From: JAPOXR01 sp965214695
Lineage (GTDB): Bacteria > Pseudomonadota > Alphaproteobacteria > Rhodobacterales > Rhodobacteraceae
NCBI GenBank assembly: GCA_965214695.1
Contig: OZ243967.1
Coordinates: 186,001-250,000, forward strand
Length of the DNA stretch: 64,000 bases
Direction of reading: 5' to 3'
In this document: piece by piece, positions 8,712 through 17,833 of the stretch
Layout: the number at the start of each line of letters is the position of its first letter
How positions within the stretch are numbered: position 1 is the first letter of the stretch
Notes under the pieces: generated by a model
What the model saw: the letters and a program-made list of their open reading frames with translations, nothing else
Told to the model about the DNA's origin: nothing
Database searches by the model: none
Made by a program: the position numbers and the translations under genes

Positions 8712-9452
8712 TCATGATCCGGTGCTCCTGGCCAGTAATGCCGATAGCTGGTTCTTCCTGATCTCGGTGCGAGTTCCTTCCAGCACCTGGGCGAGAAACA
8801 GGATCACGAAGCCGGCCATGCAGACCAGCAGCGGCAGGTAGTAGACGTTGTGGATGTGGGTCTCTCGATCAAGCGAGAGCGTGGCGCCCTGGTGGAGCCC
8901 CTGGCTCCAGAACACCACCGAGTATCTCGACAGCAGGGCAAAGACCGACCCGGCCACGCACAGATAGGCAGCCAGGTCGGCGGTCCGGTTTCGATCCCCG
9001 GATGCATGGCACAGCGCCAGGTAGCCGGCATAGCAGACAAACAGGATCAGGAATGATGTCAGCCGGGGATCCCAGACCCACCACGTGCCCCAGGTCGGCT
9101 TGCCCCAGATGGCGCCGGTCAGGATCGCTACCGCGGTCATGGCAATCCCGGCCCTTGCCGCCGCTCGTGCCGCCAGCGCCGAGACATGGTGACGGCGCAC
9201 CATCCAGATGATTGATGCAGCCAGCATCATGAGCCAGGCATTGATTGCGACCAGTGCCGAGGGCACGTGGACGAACATGATCTTGACGGTGGTGCCCTGC
9301 ACCCGGTCGGGAGGGGTCATCAACAGGCCCCAGGCCAGGCCGGGAACGAGCAGGATTGCGGCAAGAATCCACAGTGCCACAACCAGCCGGTCGGTTGCCT
9401 GCATGAAACGGGTCGGGTTGGCCAGGCGCCAGATTGATGAGTCGGGTTTCAT
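8712..9452 (-). CDS. ccmC: Heme exporter/heme handling protein CcmC
   Basis: A 246-residue membrane protein with six hydrophobic segments. The periplasmic tryptophan-rich heme motif WGTWWVWDPRLTS is intact, and there are two conserved periplasmic histidines: H in MFVHVPSA and H in ETHIHNVYYLP. With CcmD it attaches heme covalently to CcmE. I chose MKPDSSIWRLANP (start 9452). A GTG at 9488, with GGATGA overlapping the ccmB stop, is a reasonable alternative that adds 12 residues. It is co-directional with ccmB (43 bp upstream). Confidence 0.93.
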   Translation of the reverse strand: MKPDSSIWRLANPTRFMQATDRLVVALWILAAILLVPGLAWGLLMTPPDRVQGTTVKIMFVHVPSALVAINAWLMMLAASIIWMVRRHHVSALAARAAARAGIAMTAVAILTGAIWGKPTWGTWWVWDPRLTSFLILFVCYAGYLALCHASGDRNRTADLAAYLCVAGSVFALLSRYSVVFWSQGLHQGATLSLDRETHIHNVYYLPLLVCMAGFVILFLAQVLEGTRTEIRKNQLSALLARSTGS

Positions 9453-9495
9453 CGCCTCCAGTCCGGGAAGAACGGGATTGTCAGCCACTGCATCG

Positions 9496-10152
9496 TCATC
9501 CGAGGTTAATACGCAGCACCTTGGCCGACGCAATTGGAATTACCGCCAGGCATGCGAGCGAGATGGCGCCGAGCAGCGTCAGCGGCACAAGCGCCGCAAC
9601 CCCTTCTGCCAGACGGCTGGCGGCGACCGAACCGAAAATCAGTGTCGGAACGCAAAGCGGGACCACCAGCACCGAGGACAGGAGTCCGCTCCGGCCAAGC
9701 CCTGCCGTCAGTGCGGCACCGAATATACCGATGGCGCTGATGGCCGGCGTGCCGGCCATCAGCGTGACGAGGATGGCAATGCCTGACCCCGGCGGGAGGT
9801 TGAGCATCAGGCCGATCAACGGAGCGGCCAGGCAAATGGGCAAACCGGTCAGCAGCCAGTGAATTGCCATCTTCGCGGCAGCGTAGGTCTCCAGCGGCAA
9901 TGGCGATGCCAGCAAGCGTTCGAGCGTGCCGTCTTCCATGTCATCATTGAAGAGGTGTTGCAGTGAAATCAGGCTGGCCAGCAATGCGCCGGACCAGAGC
10001 ACACCGGTGGCAACCAGGCCATGGGTCGCGATATCCGGGCCAATTCCAACCGGGATCAGCAGCGAGATGGCTAGGTAGAAGACCAGTGGCAGGGCAGGTC
10101 CGCCCCCGGCCCGGAAATAAAGCCGAAAATCCCGATTGAAGACAGTCTTCAC
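9496..10152 (-). CDS. ccmB: Heme exporter protein CcmB
   Basis: A 218-residue ABC permease with six hydrophobic segments. The N terminus (FNRDFRLYFRAGGG, then PLVFYLAISLLIPVGIG) and the LISLQHLFNDDMEDGTLERLL segment are CcmB signatures; the latter is the loop that contacts CcmA. It forms the membrane part of CcmABCD, whose ATPase activity is used to release holo-CcmE rather than to export heme. The start lies 7 bp downstream of the ccmA stop. Confidence 0.94.
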   Translation of the reverse strand: MKTVFNRDFRLYFRAGGGPALPLVFYLAISLLIPVGIGPDIATHGLVATGVLWSGALLASLISLQHLFNDDMEDGTLERLLASPLPLETYAAAKMAIHWLLTGLPICLAAPLIGLMLNLPPGSGIAILVTLMAGTPAISAIGIFGAALTAGLGRSGLLSSVLVVPLCVPTLIFGSVAASRLAEGVAALVPLTLLGAISLACLAVIPIASAKVLRINLG

Positions 10153-10159
10153 GCCGGCC

Positions 10160-10762
10160 TCATGCGTGCAATTCCGCCGCCGGGTCCGTCAGCTGGACCG
10201 ATCTTGTGGTCCCGGCAAGGGACCTCTCGAGCGTGGTGACAACCGCCAGGCCGCCGGCCTGGCAGTGCTGCATGATCCTGGCGGTCACGGTCCCGGCCCA
10301 GTCCGGGTCAAGCGATGTCAGCGGCTCGTCCAGCAGCCAGCAGGCTCGGCCGGATACAAGGGCAGTGGCGATCGCCAGGCGCTTGCGTTGGCCGGCCGAA
10401 AGCAGGCGGACCGGGCGATGCTGCAGGTCGGCAAGGCGGAAAGACTCCACCAGTTCCTCACTGCCGCCGGTGCCGAATACGCCGGTCCAGAATTGCAAAT
10501 TCTCGGCCACGGTCAGGTCGGCCTTCAGCCCGTCCCGGTGTCCCAGGAAGACCAAATCGTCGCCGGGCGAGGACACGATGCCACCAGAAGGGGCTTCAAA
10601 CCCGGCCAGGACTCGCAGCAGCGATGTCTTTCCGGCGCCATTCGCACCGATGATGTCGACGCATTCACCGGGCCTGACCAATAGCGAGAAGTCGCTGACG
10701 ATCCGCCGTCCGCCCTTCACCAGCGTGATTCCGCTGGCCGTCAGTTCAGCTGCATCGCCCAT
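10160..10762 (-). CDS. ccmA: Cytochrome c maturation ATPase CcmA
   Basis: A 200-residue ABC ATPase. Walker A is GANGAGKTSLLRVLAG near residue 36. The signature is shortened to LSAGQRKRLAIA, as is usual for CcmA, and Walker B is CWLLDEPLTSLD. It powers the CcmABCD complex. I chose MGDAAELTASG (10762); an ATG seven codons upstream (10783) is possible. It is the first gene of the ccm operon, divergent from acnA across about 315 bp. Confidence 0.93.
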   Translation of the reverse strand: MGDAAELTASGITLVKGGRRIVSDFSLLVRPGECVDIIGANGAGKTSLLRVLAGFEAPSGGIVSSPGDDLVFLGHRDGLKADLTVAENLQFWTGVFGTGGSEELVESFRLADLQHRPVRLLSAGQRKRLAIATALVSGRACWLLDEPLTSLDPDWAGTVTARIMQHCQAGGLAVVTTLERSLAGTTRSVQLTDPAAELHA

Positions 10763-11021
10763 ATACCTGCCCGCCCGGTGCACCTATTGGCCTGGCGGAC
10801 CAGCTCCGCTGCTGGCGACCGCCCTCCGGCCCGCCACTTCCTTGCCGGGATTTGGGCAGCCTGCAAGTCATTTCCTGCAAGCGCCCTCCGACTGCCGGTG
10901 GCGGCAGAAGCCGGGCCAGTCATGGCATCCGGCCACCGGGCCGGTGACGATCAGGTGGGCGATATTCCACGGCATCGCGGCCGGTCCGCCTTTTTCCCGT
11001 GGAAATGCCGGTCGCCCCGGC

Positions 11022-11051
11022 TTGACCATGCAGCAGGATCGCACTTAGAGA
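11022..11051 (+). promoter_or_regulatory. Candidate sigma-70-like promoter for acnA
   Basis: TTGACC at 11022-11027 and TAGAGA at 11046-11051, with an 18-bp spacer, end 26 bp before the aconitase ATG. This is the best match to a housekeeping promoter in the 315-bp ccmA/acnA divergent gap. It is inferred from sequence only, and the -10 is imperfect. Confidence 0.3.
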
Positions 11052-11077
11052 GTGTGAAATCCACGACGGTGAAGATC

Positions 11078-13774
11078 ATGACAAGCGCATCCGGACCAAC
11101 GGGGCAGGCCACCCGCAGCAGCCTGGACATCGGCAGTGACAGCTACCGGTTTCACTCCATCCAGGCGGCCGAGAGGCTTGGCCTCGGAGATTTCTCGAGA
11201 TTGCCGGCCTCGCTGGCGGTCGTGCTGGAGAATCTGCTGCGGTTCCATGACGAGGCAACCGTGCGTGAAGAAGACATCACCGCGCTGTCTGAGTGGTGCC
11301 GGGCCGGGGGCCATTCGGGTGCAGAAATCCAGTTCCGGCCGGCCCGGGTGCTGATGCAGGATTTTACCGGCGTTCCGGCCGTCGTCGACCTGGCTGCCAT
11401 GCGCGATGGAATTCTTGCACTTGGTGGTGACCCGGCCCGGATCAATCCGTTGATCCCGGTTGACCTGGTCATCGACCATTCGGTGATGATTGACGCGTTC
11501 GGCACGCCCAGGGCGTTCCAGCTCAATGTCGAGCACGAATACGAGCGCAACATGGAGCGCTACAAGTTTCTCAAATGGGGCCAGTCCGCCTTCGACAATT
11601 TCAGGGTGGTGCCCCCGGGAACCGGCATCTGCCACCAGGTCAATATCGAGTTTCTGAGCAGAACGGTCTGGAGTTCGGACGATGATGACGGCACCAGGGT
11701 CGCCTATCCCGATTCCGTCGTCGGGACCGATTCGCACACCACCATGGTCAACAGCCTGGCGGTGCTGGGTTGGGGCGTTGGCGGCATCGAGGCCGAGGCG
11801 GCCATGCTCGGGCAGCCGATTTCGATGCTGGTCCCGGACGTGGTCGGCTTCGAGATGACCGGGCGGCTGCCAGAGGGGGTGACGGCGACGGATCTGGTGC
11901 TGACCGTGGTCAAGATGCTGCGGGAGCGGGGCGTCGTCGGCAAGTTCGTCGAGTATTTCGGCTCCGGCCTTGACCATCTTCCGGTAGCTGACCGGGCAAC
12001 GATCGCCAACATGGCACCGGAATACGGTGCCACCTGCGGATATTTCCCGGTCGATGGCGAGACCCTGCGCTACCTGGCCCAGACCGGGCGCGACGAGGCC
12101 CAGGTGGCGCTGGTCGAGGCCTATGCCAAGGAAAACGGCATGTGGCGCCGCGACGGTGAGCTGACGGTGTTTTCCGACAGGCTGCACCTTGATCTGTCCA
12201 CCATCGTGCCGGCCATTTCCGGCCCGAAGCGGCCGCAGGATCACACGCCGCTCGACCAGGCCGCCGAATCCTTCAGGAAAGTGGCCCGGGAGTACCGGGA
12301 ATCGGTTGCCGAGGCGCCGGGCCGCCGGCAGGTGGAAGGGGAGGACTATGCCATCGGCGACGGATCGGTGGTCATTGCCGCCATAACCTCCTGCACCAAC
12401 ACCTCCAACCCCTACGTGATGATCGGTGCCGGCCTCGTTGCCCGCAAGGCCAGGGAACTGGGACTGGCCCCGAAGCCGTGGGTCAAGACCTCGCTGGCAC
12501 CGGGCTCGAAGGTGGTGTCGGAATACCTGCAGGAATCCGGCCTGCAGGATGACCTCGATGCGCTGGGGTTCAACCTGGTCGGATATGGCTGCACCACCTG
12601 CATCGGCAATTCGGGGCCGCTGCAGGAGGAGATCTCGGCGGCCATTCATCAGGGCGACCTGGTGGCGGTGTCGGTCCTGTCCGGCAACCGCAATTTCGAG
12701 GGGCGGATCAGCCCCGATGTGCGTGCCAATTACCTGGCATCGCCGCCGCTGGTCGTCGCCTATGCGCTGGCTGGCGACATGAATGTGGATTTGGCCCGCG
12801 ACCCGATCGGCACCACGCCGGAAGGACACCGGGTTTTTCTGAAGGATATCTGGCCGTCGACCGAAGAGGTTGCCGAACTGGTGCATCGCACCGTCTCCAG
12901 GGACTCTTTCGTCGAGAAATACGCCGATGTCTTCCAGGGTGACGACAGGTGGCAATCGGTGCCGGCATCGGCCAGCATGACCTATGACTGGCCTGGAACG
13001 TCGACCTATGTGCGGAACCCGCCCTATTTCGAGGGCCTGACCATGGAGCCGCCCGGCCTGGACAATATCGAGAACGCCAGGATCCTCGCATTGCTGGGCG
13101 ACATGGTGACCACCGACCACATTTCGCCGGCCGGCGCCTTTGCCGCTGACACCCCGGCTGGAAAATACCTGGTTGAACGGCAGGTCTCGCGCCGGAATTT
13201 CAATTCCTACGGATCCCGCCGCGGCAACCACGAGGTGATGATGCGTGGCACATTTGCCAATATCCGCCTCAGGAACCAGCTCCTCGATGACGTAGAAGGC
13301 GGCTTCACCCTGGGCCCGGACGGGCAGACCATGTCGATATTCGAGGCGGCGATGGCCTACAGGGAGCAGGGAACGCCGCTGGTGGTGTTCGCCGGCAGGA
13401 ATTACGGCACCGGCTCGTCTCGTGACTGGGCCGCCAAGGGTGTCAGCCTGCTGGGCGTAAGGGCGGTCATCGCCGGCAGCCTGGAGCGGATTCACCGCTC
13501 CAACCTCGTCGGAATGGGCATCGTTCCGCTTGAACTCGGGGGCGGGCTCGATGTCGCCGACCTGGAGTTGAAGGGCGACGAGACCGTCAGCATTACCGGG
13601 TTGGAAGACGGGATCGTGCCGCTGATGGAAATCGAGTGCGAGATCGTCTATGGCGATGGCACTCGCCGGACGGTTCCGCTGAAATGCCGCGTCGATACCG
13701 AGGTCGAGGTCGACTATGTCGAGAATGGCGGGGTACTTCAATTTGTATTGAGGAAGCTTGCACAGGCGGCATGA
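11078..13774 (+). CDS. acnA: Aconitate hydratase A (AcnA/IRP1 type)
   Basis: An 898-residue TCA-cycle enzyme interconverting citrate and isocitrate through a 4Fe-4S cluster. Cluster ligands appear as AITSCTNTSNP (first cysteine) and GCTTCIGNSGPL (the CxxC pair). DFTGVPAVVDLAAMRD and DSHTTMVNSLAVLGWGVGGIEAEA are classic AcnA segments, and the swivel domain carries GRNYGTGSSRDWAAKG. I chose the ATG at 11078 (MTSASG). The frame is open for 100 further codons upstream, but that stretch is proline/arginine-rich shadow sequence over the ccmA promoter region. It is probably monocistronic or read with the DUF1223 gene 18 bp downstream. Confidence 0.96.
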   Translation: MTSASGPTGQATRSSLDIGSDSYRFHSIQAAERLGLGDFSRLPASLAVVLENLLRFHDEATVREEDITALSEWCRAGGHSGAEIQFRPARVLMQDFTGVPAVVDLAAMRDGILALGGDPARINPLIPVDLVIDHSVMIDAFGTPRAFQLNVEHEYERNMERYKFLKWGQSAFDNFRVVPPGTGICHQVNIEFLSRTVWSSDDDDGTRVAYPDSVVGTDSHTTMVNSLAVLGWGVGGIEAEAAMLGQPISMLVPDVVGFEMTGRLPEGVTATDLVLTVVKMLRERGVVGKFVEYFGSGLDHLPVADRATIANMAPEYGATCGYFPVDGETLRYLAQTGRDEAQVALVEAYAKENGMWRRDGELTVFSDRLHLDLSTIVPAISGPKRPQDHTPLDQAAESFRKVAREYRESVAEAPGRRQVEGEDYAIGDGSVVIAAITSCTNTSNPYVMIGAGLVARKARELGLAPKPWVKTSLAPGSKVVSEYLQESGLQDDLDALGFNLVGYGCTTCIGNSGPLQEEISAAIHQGDLVAVSVLSGNRNFEGRISPDVRANYLASPPLVVAYALAGDMNVDLARDPIGTTPEGHRVFLKDIWPSTEEVAELVHRTVSRDSFVEKYADVFQGDDRWQSVPASASMTYDWPGTSTYVRNPPYFEGLTMEPPGLDNIENARILALLGDMVTTDHISPAGAFAADTPAGKYLVERQVSRRNFNSYGSRRGNHEVMMRGTFANIRLRNQLLDDVEGGFTLGPDGQTMSIFEAAMAYREQGTPLVVFAGRNYGTGSSRDWAAKGVSLLGVRAVIAGSLERIHRSNLVGMGIVPLELGGGLDVADLELKGDETVSITGLEDGIVPLMEIECEIVYGDGTRRTVPLKCRVDTEVEVDYVENGGVLQFVLRKLAQAA

Positions 13775-13792
13775 TTTTGTGATTGTCTCGAA

Positions 13793-14704
13793 ATGGGCAC
13801 AATCACGTCAGCGCCAGGCTGCGACGCGCGCCGAAACCGGTTACGACGGCCATCCGGCTGGATACGGAAGGCTCGTCTGGCCGCGGTGCTGGCCGGGTTG
13901 CTGGCGCCGACGGGGCTACAGGCGGAGGATTTGGCCGGCGGCCATGTCGTCCTGGAACTCTACACCTCGCAGGGCTGCTCATCCTGCCCGAGCGCCGACA
14001 GGTTGTTGGACGAGATGGCCAAATCGGGCATGGCCGCCCTGCCGCGGCTTGACGACAGTTCCGGCACGCTGATCCCGCTGGGGTTTCATGTCGATTATTG
14101 GGATTATCTCGGCTGGCAGGACAGCATGGCTCGAGCCATCTTCTCGGAGCGCCAGCGCCAATATGCCCGGTATCGGAAAAAGCTGATGGTCTACACGCCG
14201 CAGGCGATCGTGAATGGGCAGCGCATGATGGTTGGCAGCAAGCTGCAACATATCGTGGACGCGGTCGGCTCGACGAAACGGGCCGCCACGCTGGAGGTCG
14301 AGTCGGAGTGGAGATCGGACCGCGGCCTCAGGGTGGTGATGCCGGCAGGCGGCCTTGATCTTCGCAAGGATGTGGATGTCGTTTACCTGCGATACCGGAC
14401 CGAGCCGCAGGTGGTGAATATCCGCGGCGGCGAGAATCGCGGCCGCAATGTCGTCTATTCCAATGTCGTCACCGAGTTGCGGATGCTGGGCTGTTGGGAT
14501 GGAAGCGACGATTTTGACCGCCTTGTCGATATTGGCAATGCACCGGACGCAACCGAGCAGCAGCTGGTCCTGCTGCAGGAGGGCGGATTCGGTCCGATTA
14601 TCGGGGTCGGCTGGCTGGACGTCACTGCCCCGTCCTCGGCGCCGATTGCCACCAACAGCAAGGTGGGGTCCCGGCAGGTCCCCGACGGCCGTTCGCCCTG
14701 CTAG
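13793..14704 (+). CDS. DUF1223 family exported thioredoxin-like protein
   Basis: A 303-residue protein. Residues about 15-45 form a basic then hydrophobic stretch ending LLAPTGLQAED, consistent with a signal peptide or N-terminal anchor. It is followed by VVLELYTSQGCSSCPSADRLLDE, a thioredoxin-fold CxxC motif. FHVDYWDYLGWQD and YTPQAIVNGQ are hallmark segments of DUF1223. Function is unknown; the CxxC suggests a periplasmic thiol-disulfide role. The start codon has a poor ribosome-binding site and could be further in. It lies 18 bp after acnA, and a strong hairpin follows at 14713-14737. Confidence 0.82.
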   Translation: MGTITSAPGCDARRNRLRRPSGWIRKARLAAVLAGLLAPTGLQAEDLAGGHVVLELYTSQGCSSCPSADRLLDEMAKSGMAALPRLDDSSGTLIPLGFHVDYWDYLGWQDSMARAIFSERQRQYARYRKKLMVYTPQAIVNGQRMMVGSKLQHIVDAVGSTKRAATLEVESEWRSDRGLRVVMPAGGLDLRKDVDVVYLRYRTEPQVVNIRGGENRGRNVVYSNVVTELRMLGCWDGSDDFDRLVDIGNAPDATEQQLVLLQEGGFGPIIGVGWLDVTAPSSAPIATNSKVGSRQVPDGRSPC

Positions 14705-14712
14705 CCGGTAAG

Positions 14713-14737
14713 CCAGGCCGGGGCAGCTCCGGCCTGG
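14713..14737 (+). terminator. Strong GC hairpin downstream of the DUF1223 gene
   Basis: CCAGGCCGG and CCGGCCTGG form a 9-bp perfect stem around a 7-base loop, starting 9 bp after the stop codon. There is no T-run, so it may act as a Rho-assisted or weak intrinsic terminator, or protect the 3' end. It separates acnA-DUF1223 from potA. Confidence 0.5.
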
Positions 14738-14960
14738 GGTGACCCGCACGCCATGCTGCCCCCAGCTCCACTGGCGCTGCCGCCGGGCCATGGGCCGGTC
14801 CGAAGGCGATGGATGCATCTGCCCGCACCCTGGGGATGGCAGCAGGGGTGACATTATTGTTGGCCGGCGGATTTACCGGTAATCAGGCGGGGCGGGACGT
14901 GACTGGCCGATCATCGTTCACGTTCACGAATTGCGTTTGCAAGTGGCGGCGGAGTCGAGA

Positions 14961-16049
14961 GTGGGATCAGGCGTTCACGAAATCGCGGTCGAGATTCGCA
15001 ATGTCGGCAAACGGTTCGGCTCGTTCGTTGCCCTCAGGAAGGCATCGCTGTCGATCCGCGACAACGAGTTCTTCACCCTGCTGGGACCGTCGGGTTGCGG
15101 AAAGACCACCCTGCTGCGGCTGATCGCCGGGTTTGAAGATGTCAGCGAGGGGCAAATCCTGCTCTACGGGCAGGAGCTGGCAGATTTGCCGCCGCACCGG
15201 CGACCGGTCAACACAGTGTTCCAGCACTACGCGCTGTTTCCGCACCTGACCGTTGCCGAGAATGTCGCCTTTGGCCTGAAAATGCGCCGATTCGGCCGGC
15301 AACAGGCCGCCGAATTGGTCGAGCGGATGCTGAAGCTGGTCCATCTCGACAGCATGGCTGATCGCAAGCCGCACCAGCTTTCCGGCGGGCAGCAGCAGCG
15401 GGCCGCCCTGGCCCGGGCCATTGCCCCGGGCCCGAAGGTGCTCCTGCTCGACGAACCATTGTCGGCCCTCGACCTGAAGCTTCGGCAGGAGATGCGACTC
15501 GAGCTGAAGCAATTGCAACAGAATACCGGGATTACCTTTGTTTTCGTGACCCATGACCAGGAAGAGGCGCTGTCCATGTCGGATCGCATCGCGGTGATGT
15601 CGGAAGGGGTGATTCAGCAGACCGGCAATGCCAGGGACATCTACGACAATCCCGGCAACAGGTTTGTCGCCAATTTCATCGGTGAGACCAACTTCATCGA
15701 TGCCGAGGCCAAGCTGGTCAGGGGAGGCGAATGCATGTGCCGGCTGGCCAGTGGCGACGATCTGGCCTGTTCCGGGCCGTCCGGGCTGCATCCCGGCAAC
15801 CGGGGGGTGGTGCTGGTCAGGCCCGAACGAGTGAAGCTGGTGGGACCGGATCGGCATGGTGGCATTGCCGGCACCGTTTCCCATGCAATCTACCTGGGTA
15901 CCGACACGCTCTACCAGGTCGAACTGGCGGCGGGGCTGTCGATCAGCGTAAGGAGCCAGAACTCGGAACTTGACCGGCAGCGATACCGGCCGGGCGACAG
16001 GGTGGGGCTTGTGATCGACCAGGACTCGGCAAGGATGCTGATCGAATGA
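14961..16049 (+). CDS. potA: PotA-like polyamine ABC transporter ATP-binding protein
   Basis: A 362-residue ABC ATPase. Walker A is GPSGCGKTTLLRLIAG, the signature is LSGGQQQRAALARA, and Walker B is VLLLDEPLSALD. VFQHYALFPHLTVAENVAFGL is the Q-loop region. The C-terminal about 110 residues form a TOBE domain, ending VGLVIDQDSARML. I chose the GTG at 14961 (GGAG 6 bases upstream) over a TTG at 14931. It overlaps potB by four bases. With PotBCD it should import spermidine, putrescine or a related cation. Confidence 0.9.
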   Translation: MGSGVHEIAVEIRNVGKRFGSFVALRKASLSIRDNEFFTLLGPSGCGKTTLLRLIAGFEDVSEGQILLYGQELADLPPHRRPVNTVFQHYALFPHLTVAENVAFGLKMRRFGRQQAAELVERMLKLVHLDSMADRKPHQLSGGQQQRAALARAIAPGPKVLLLDEPLSALDLKLRQEMRLELKQLQQNTGITFVFVTHDQEEALSMSDRIAVMSEGVIQQTGNARDIYDNPGNRFVANFIGETNFIDAEAKLVRGGECMCRLASGDDLACSGPSGLHPGNRGVVLVRPERVKLVGPDRHGGIAGTVSHAIYLGTDTLYQVELAAGLSISVRSQNSELDRQRYRPGDRVGLVIDQDSARMLIE

Positions 16050-16969
16050 TGGACGGCCAGGCCAGGGGAGAACAGGGCCGGTCGGGTATATTCCGGCCGA
16101 TCAGGACGGCATTGCTGCTGCCGGCATGGTTGACCATCGGCTGGTTCCTGCTGATCCCGGTGCTGCTGATGCTGGTGTTTTCCTTCCTGACCAAGGAATT
16201 CCGCGGCGGCGTGATTTGGGAGTTCACCTTCGCCGCCTACGACCAGTTCGTATTCAACCGCGGCCTGTTCGGGGATGATCCGCCGCAGATCGAATGGACT
16301 TATATCACCATCTTTGCCCGCTCGATCCTGCAGGCCACGATGGCGACGGCGCTGTGCCTGCTGATCGGATTTCCCACTGCCTATTTCATTGCCACCCGGC
16401 CAGCCAGCCAGCGATCAGTCTGGCTGTTCCTGGTCACCGTTCCCTATTGGGTCAACCTCCTGATTCGTACCGTGTCGATGAAGTTCCTGATCAGGGATAA
16501 CGGCCCGCTCAACGAATTGCTGCTGGCATTGGGGGTGATTGCCGAGCCGCTGGCGCTGGTCAATACCAGCCTGGCGGTTCAGCTTGGCCTGTTCTACTCC
16601 TACCTGCCATTCATGGTGCTGCCGGTCTATGCCTCGGTCGAGCGATATGATTTTTCGTTGTCGGAGGCGGCGGCCGATCTCTACGCCGAACGCTGGATCA
16701 TCCTGTCCAGGGTGCTATTGCCGGTGGTGCGGCCGGGAATCATTGCCGGCTGCATCCTGGTGTTCGTTCCCAGCCTTGGGGCATTCCTGGCCCCCGACCT
16801 GCTGGGCGGCGCCAGGAATTTCATGATCGGCTCGTTGATCGAGGAGCAGTTCAAGGGCAATGCAGGGAACTGGCCGTTCGGCGCGGCGGCGGCGATGATC
16901 CTGCTGTCGATGGTCCTGGTGGTTTTGATGTTCTATGCCCGCCAGCAAACCCAAGCCGAGACCAGGTAA
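16046..16969 (+). CDS. potB: PotB-like polyamine ABC transporter permease
   Basis: A 307-residue permease with six predicted membrane segments, the first at residues about 27-47. The EAA loop is SEAAADLYAERW, then a conserved glycine-containing turn (VRPGIIAG), which docks PotA. PYWVNLLIRT is a PotB/PotH signature. The start overlaps the potA stop (ATGATG) and the stop overlaps the potC start (TAATG), so the whole operon is tightly coupled. Confidence 0.9.
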   Translation: MMDGQARGEQGRSGIFRPIRTALLLPAWLTIGWFLLIPVLLMLVFSFLTKEFRGGVIWEFTFAAYDQFVFNRGLFGDDPPQIEWTYITIFARSILQATMATALCLLIGFPTAYFIATRPASQRSVWLFLVTVPYWVNLLIRTVSMKFLIRDNGPLNELLLALGVIAEPLALVNTSLAVQLGLFYSYLPFMVLPVYASVERYDFSLSEAAADLYAERWIILSRVLLPVVRPGIIAGCILVFVPSLGAFLAPDLLGGARNFMIGSLIEEQFKGNAGNWPFGAAAAMILLSMVLVVLMFYARQQTQAETR

Positions 16970-17784
16970 TGGCCCGCCGCCACGACGTCAGGCGCTACCC
17001 GGGTTTCCTGACCATCACCCTGTTGTGCCTGGTGATCCTCTACGCGCCATTGCTGGTGGTCATGGGCTACAGTTTCAACGAATCGCAGTCGATTACCCGG
17101 TGGGGCGGGTTCAGCCTGCGATGGTATCACGACATCTTCTTCGGAATTGAATCGGCCAAGTTCAAGTCGGCGGCCTGGAATTCGCTATCCATCGCCACCA
17201 TCGCTGCCACCGTGTCCACTGCCATCGCCACCGCGGCGGCAATCGGAATGGTGCGCGGCGGCAATTTTCGTGGCAAGGCGCTCAGTTTCGGGTTGCTGAC
17301 CATGCCAATCATGGTTCCCGAGATCGTCACCGCGGTCGCCACCCTCATCTTCTTCAGCGCCATCGGCTTTGTTCTTGGTTACTCGTCCATTCTCGTCGCC
17401 CATATCGTCTTCTGCATTCCATTCGCATTCCTGCCGATCGCCGCCAGGTTGCAGGGAATCGAACAGGTCTTCGAGGAGGCGGCGCAGGATCTCTATGCCA
17501 ACCGGATGCAGGTCTTCGTCCACATCCTGCTTCCATTGATGATCCCCGGAATCCTTGCCGGATTCCTGCTCGCATTCATCATCTCCCTGGATGATTTCAT
17601 CATCACCAATTTCGTCAAGGGTGCCGGCGTCGAGACCTTGCCGACGGCGATCTTCGGATCGATCAAGCAGGGGATCAAGCCAAACATCATGGCGCTGTCG
17701 ACGTTACTGCTGTTGACATCCGGCCTGTTGGTCAGTTTGTTCTACCTGGTTGGCCGCCTGGGAAACCGGCGTCAGAACACATGA
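16969..17784 (+). CDS. potC: PotC-like polyamine ABC transporter permease
   Basis: A 271-residue second permease. It has six hydrophobic segments, the SFNESQS motif after the first segment, the EAA loop FEEAAQDLYANRM, and the PotC-typical SLDDFIITNFVKGAG. It pairs with PotB in the inner membrane. The ATG shares a base with the potB stop (TAATG). The potD start follows 49 bp downstream. Confidence 0.91.
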   Translation: MARRHDVRRYPGFLTITLLCLVILYAPLLVVMGYSFNESQSITRWGGFSLRWYHDIFFGIESAKFKSAAWNSLSIATIAATVSTAIATAAAIGMVRGGNFRGKALSFGLLTMPIMVPEIVTAVATLIFFSAIGFVLGYSSILVAHIVFCIPFAFLPIAARLQGIEQVFEEAAQDLYANRMQVFVHILLPLMIPGILAGFLLAFIISLDDFIITNFVKGAGVETLPTAIFGSIKQGIKPNIMALSTLLLLTSGLLVSLFYLVGRLGNRRQNT

Positions 17785-17833
17785 CGGAACCGGGACAGCC
17801 CGTGCGGCCGGCGAAAAAAAGGAGAAGGATCCG

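Noticed and set aside
8663..8715. Small open frame starting at the ATG that overlaps the ccmC stop
   Set aside because: It ends after 17 codons at the ccmD start, is proline/glycine-rich and shows no family pattern; ccmD begins at the next ATG.
10778..11077. 100-residue N-terminal extension of aconitase
   Set aside because: Low-complexity proline/arginine-rich sequence across the ccmA/acnA intergenic region; the family starts at MTSASG.
11045..13741. An 898-codon open frame on the minus strand opposite aconitase
   Set aside because: It is the shadow of the GC-rich acnA gene; its composition is rich in H, R, Q and D and no domain is recognisable, whereas the plus strand shows all aconitase motifs.
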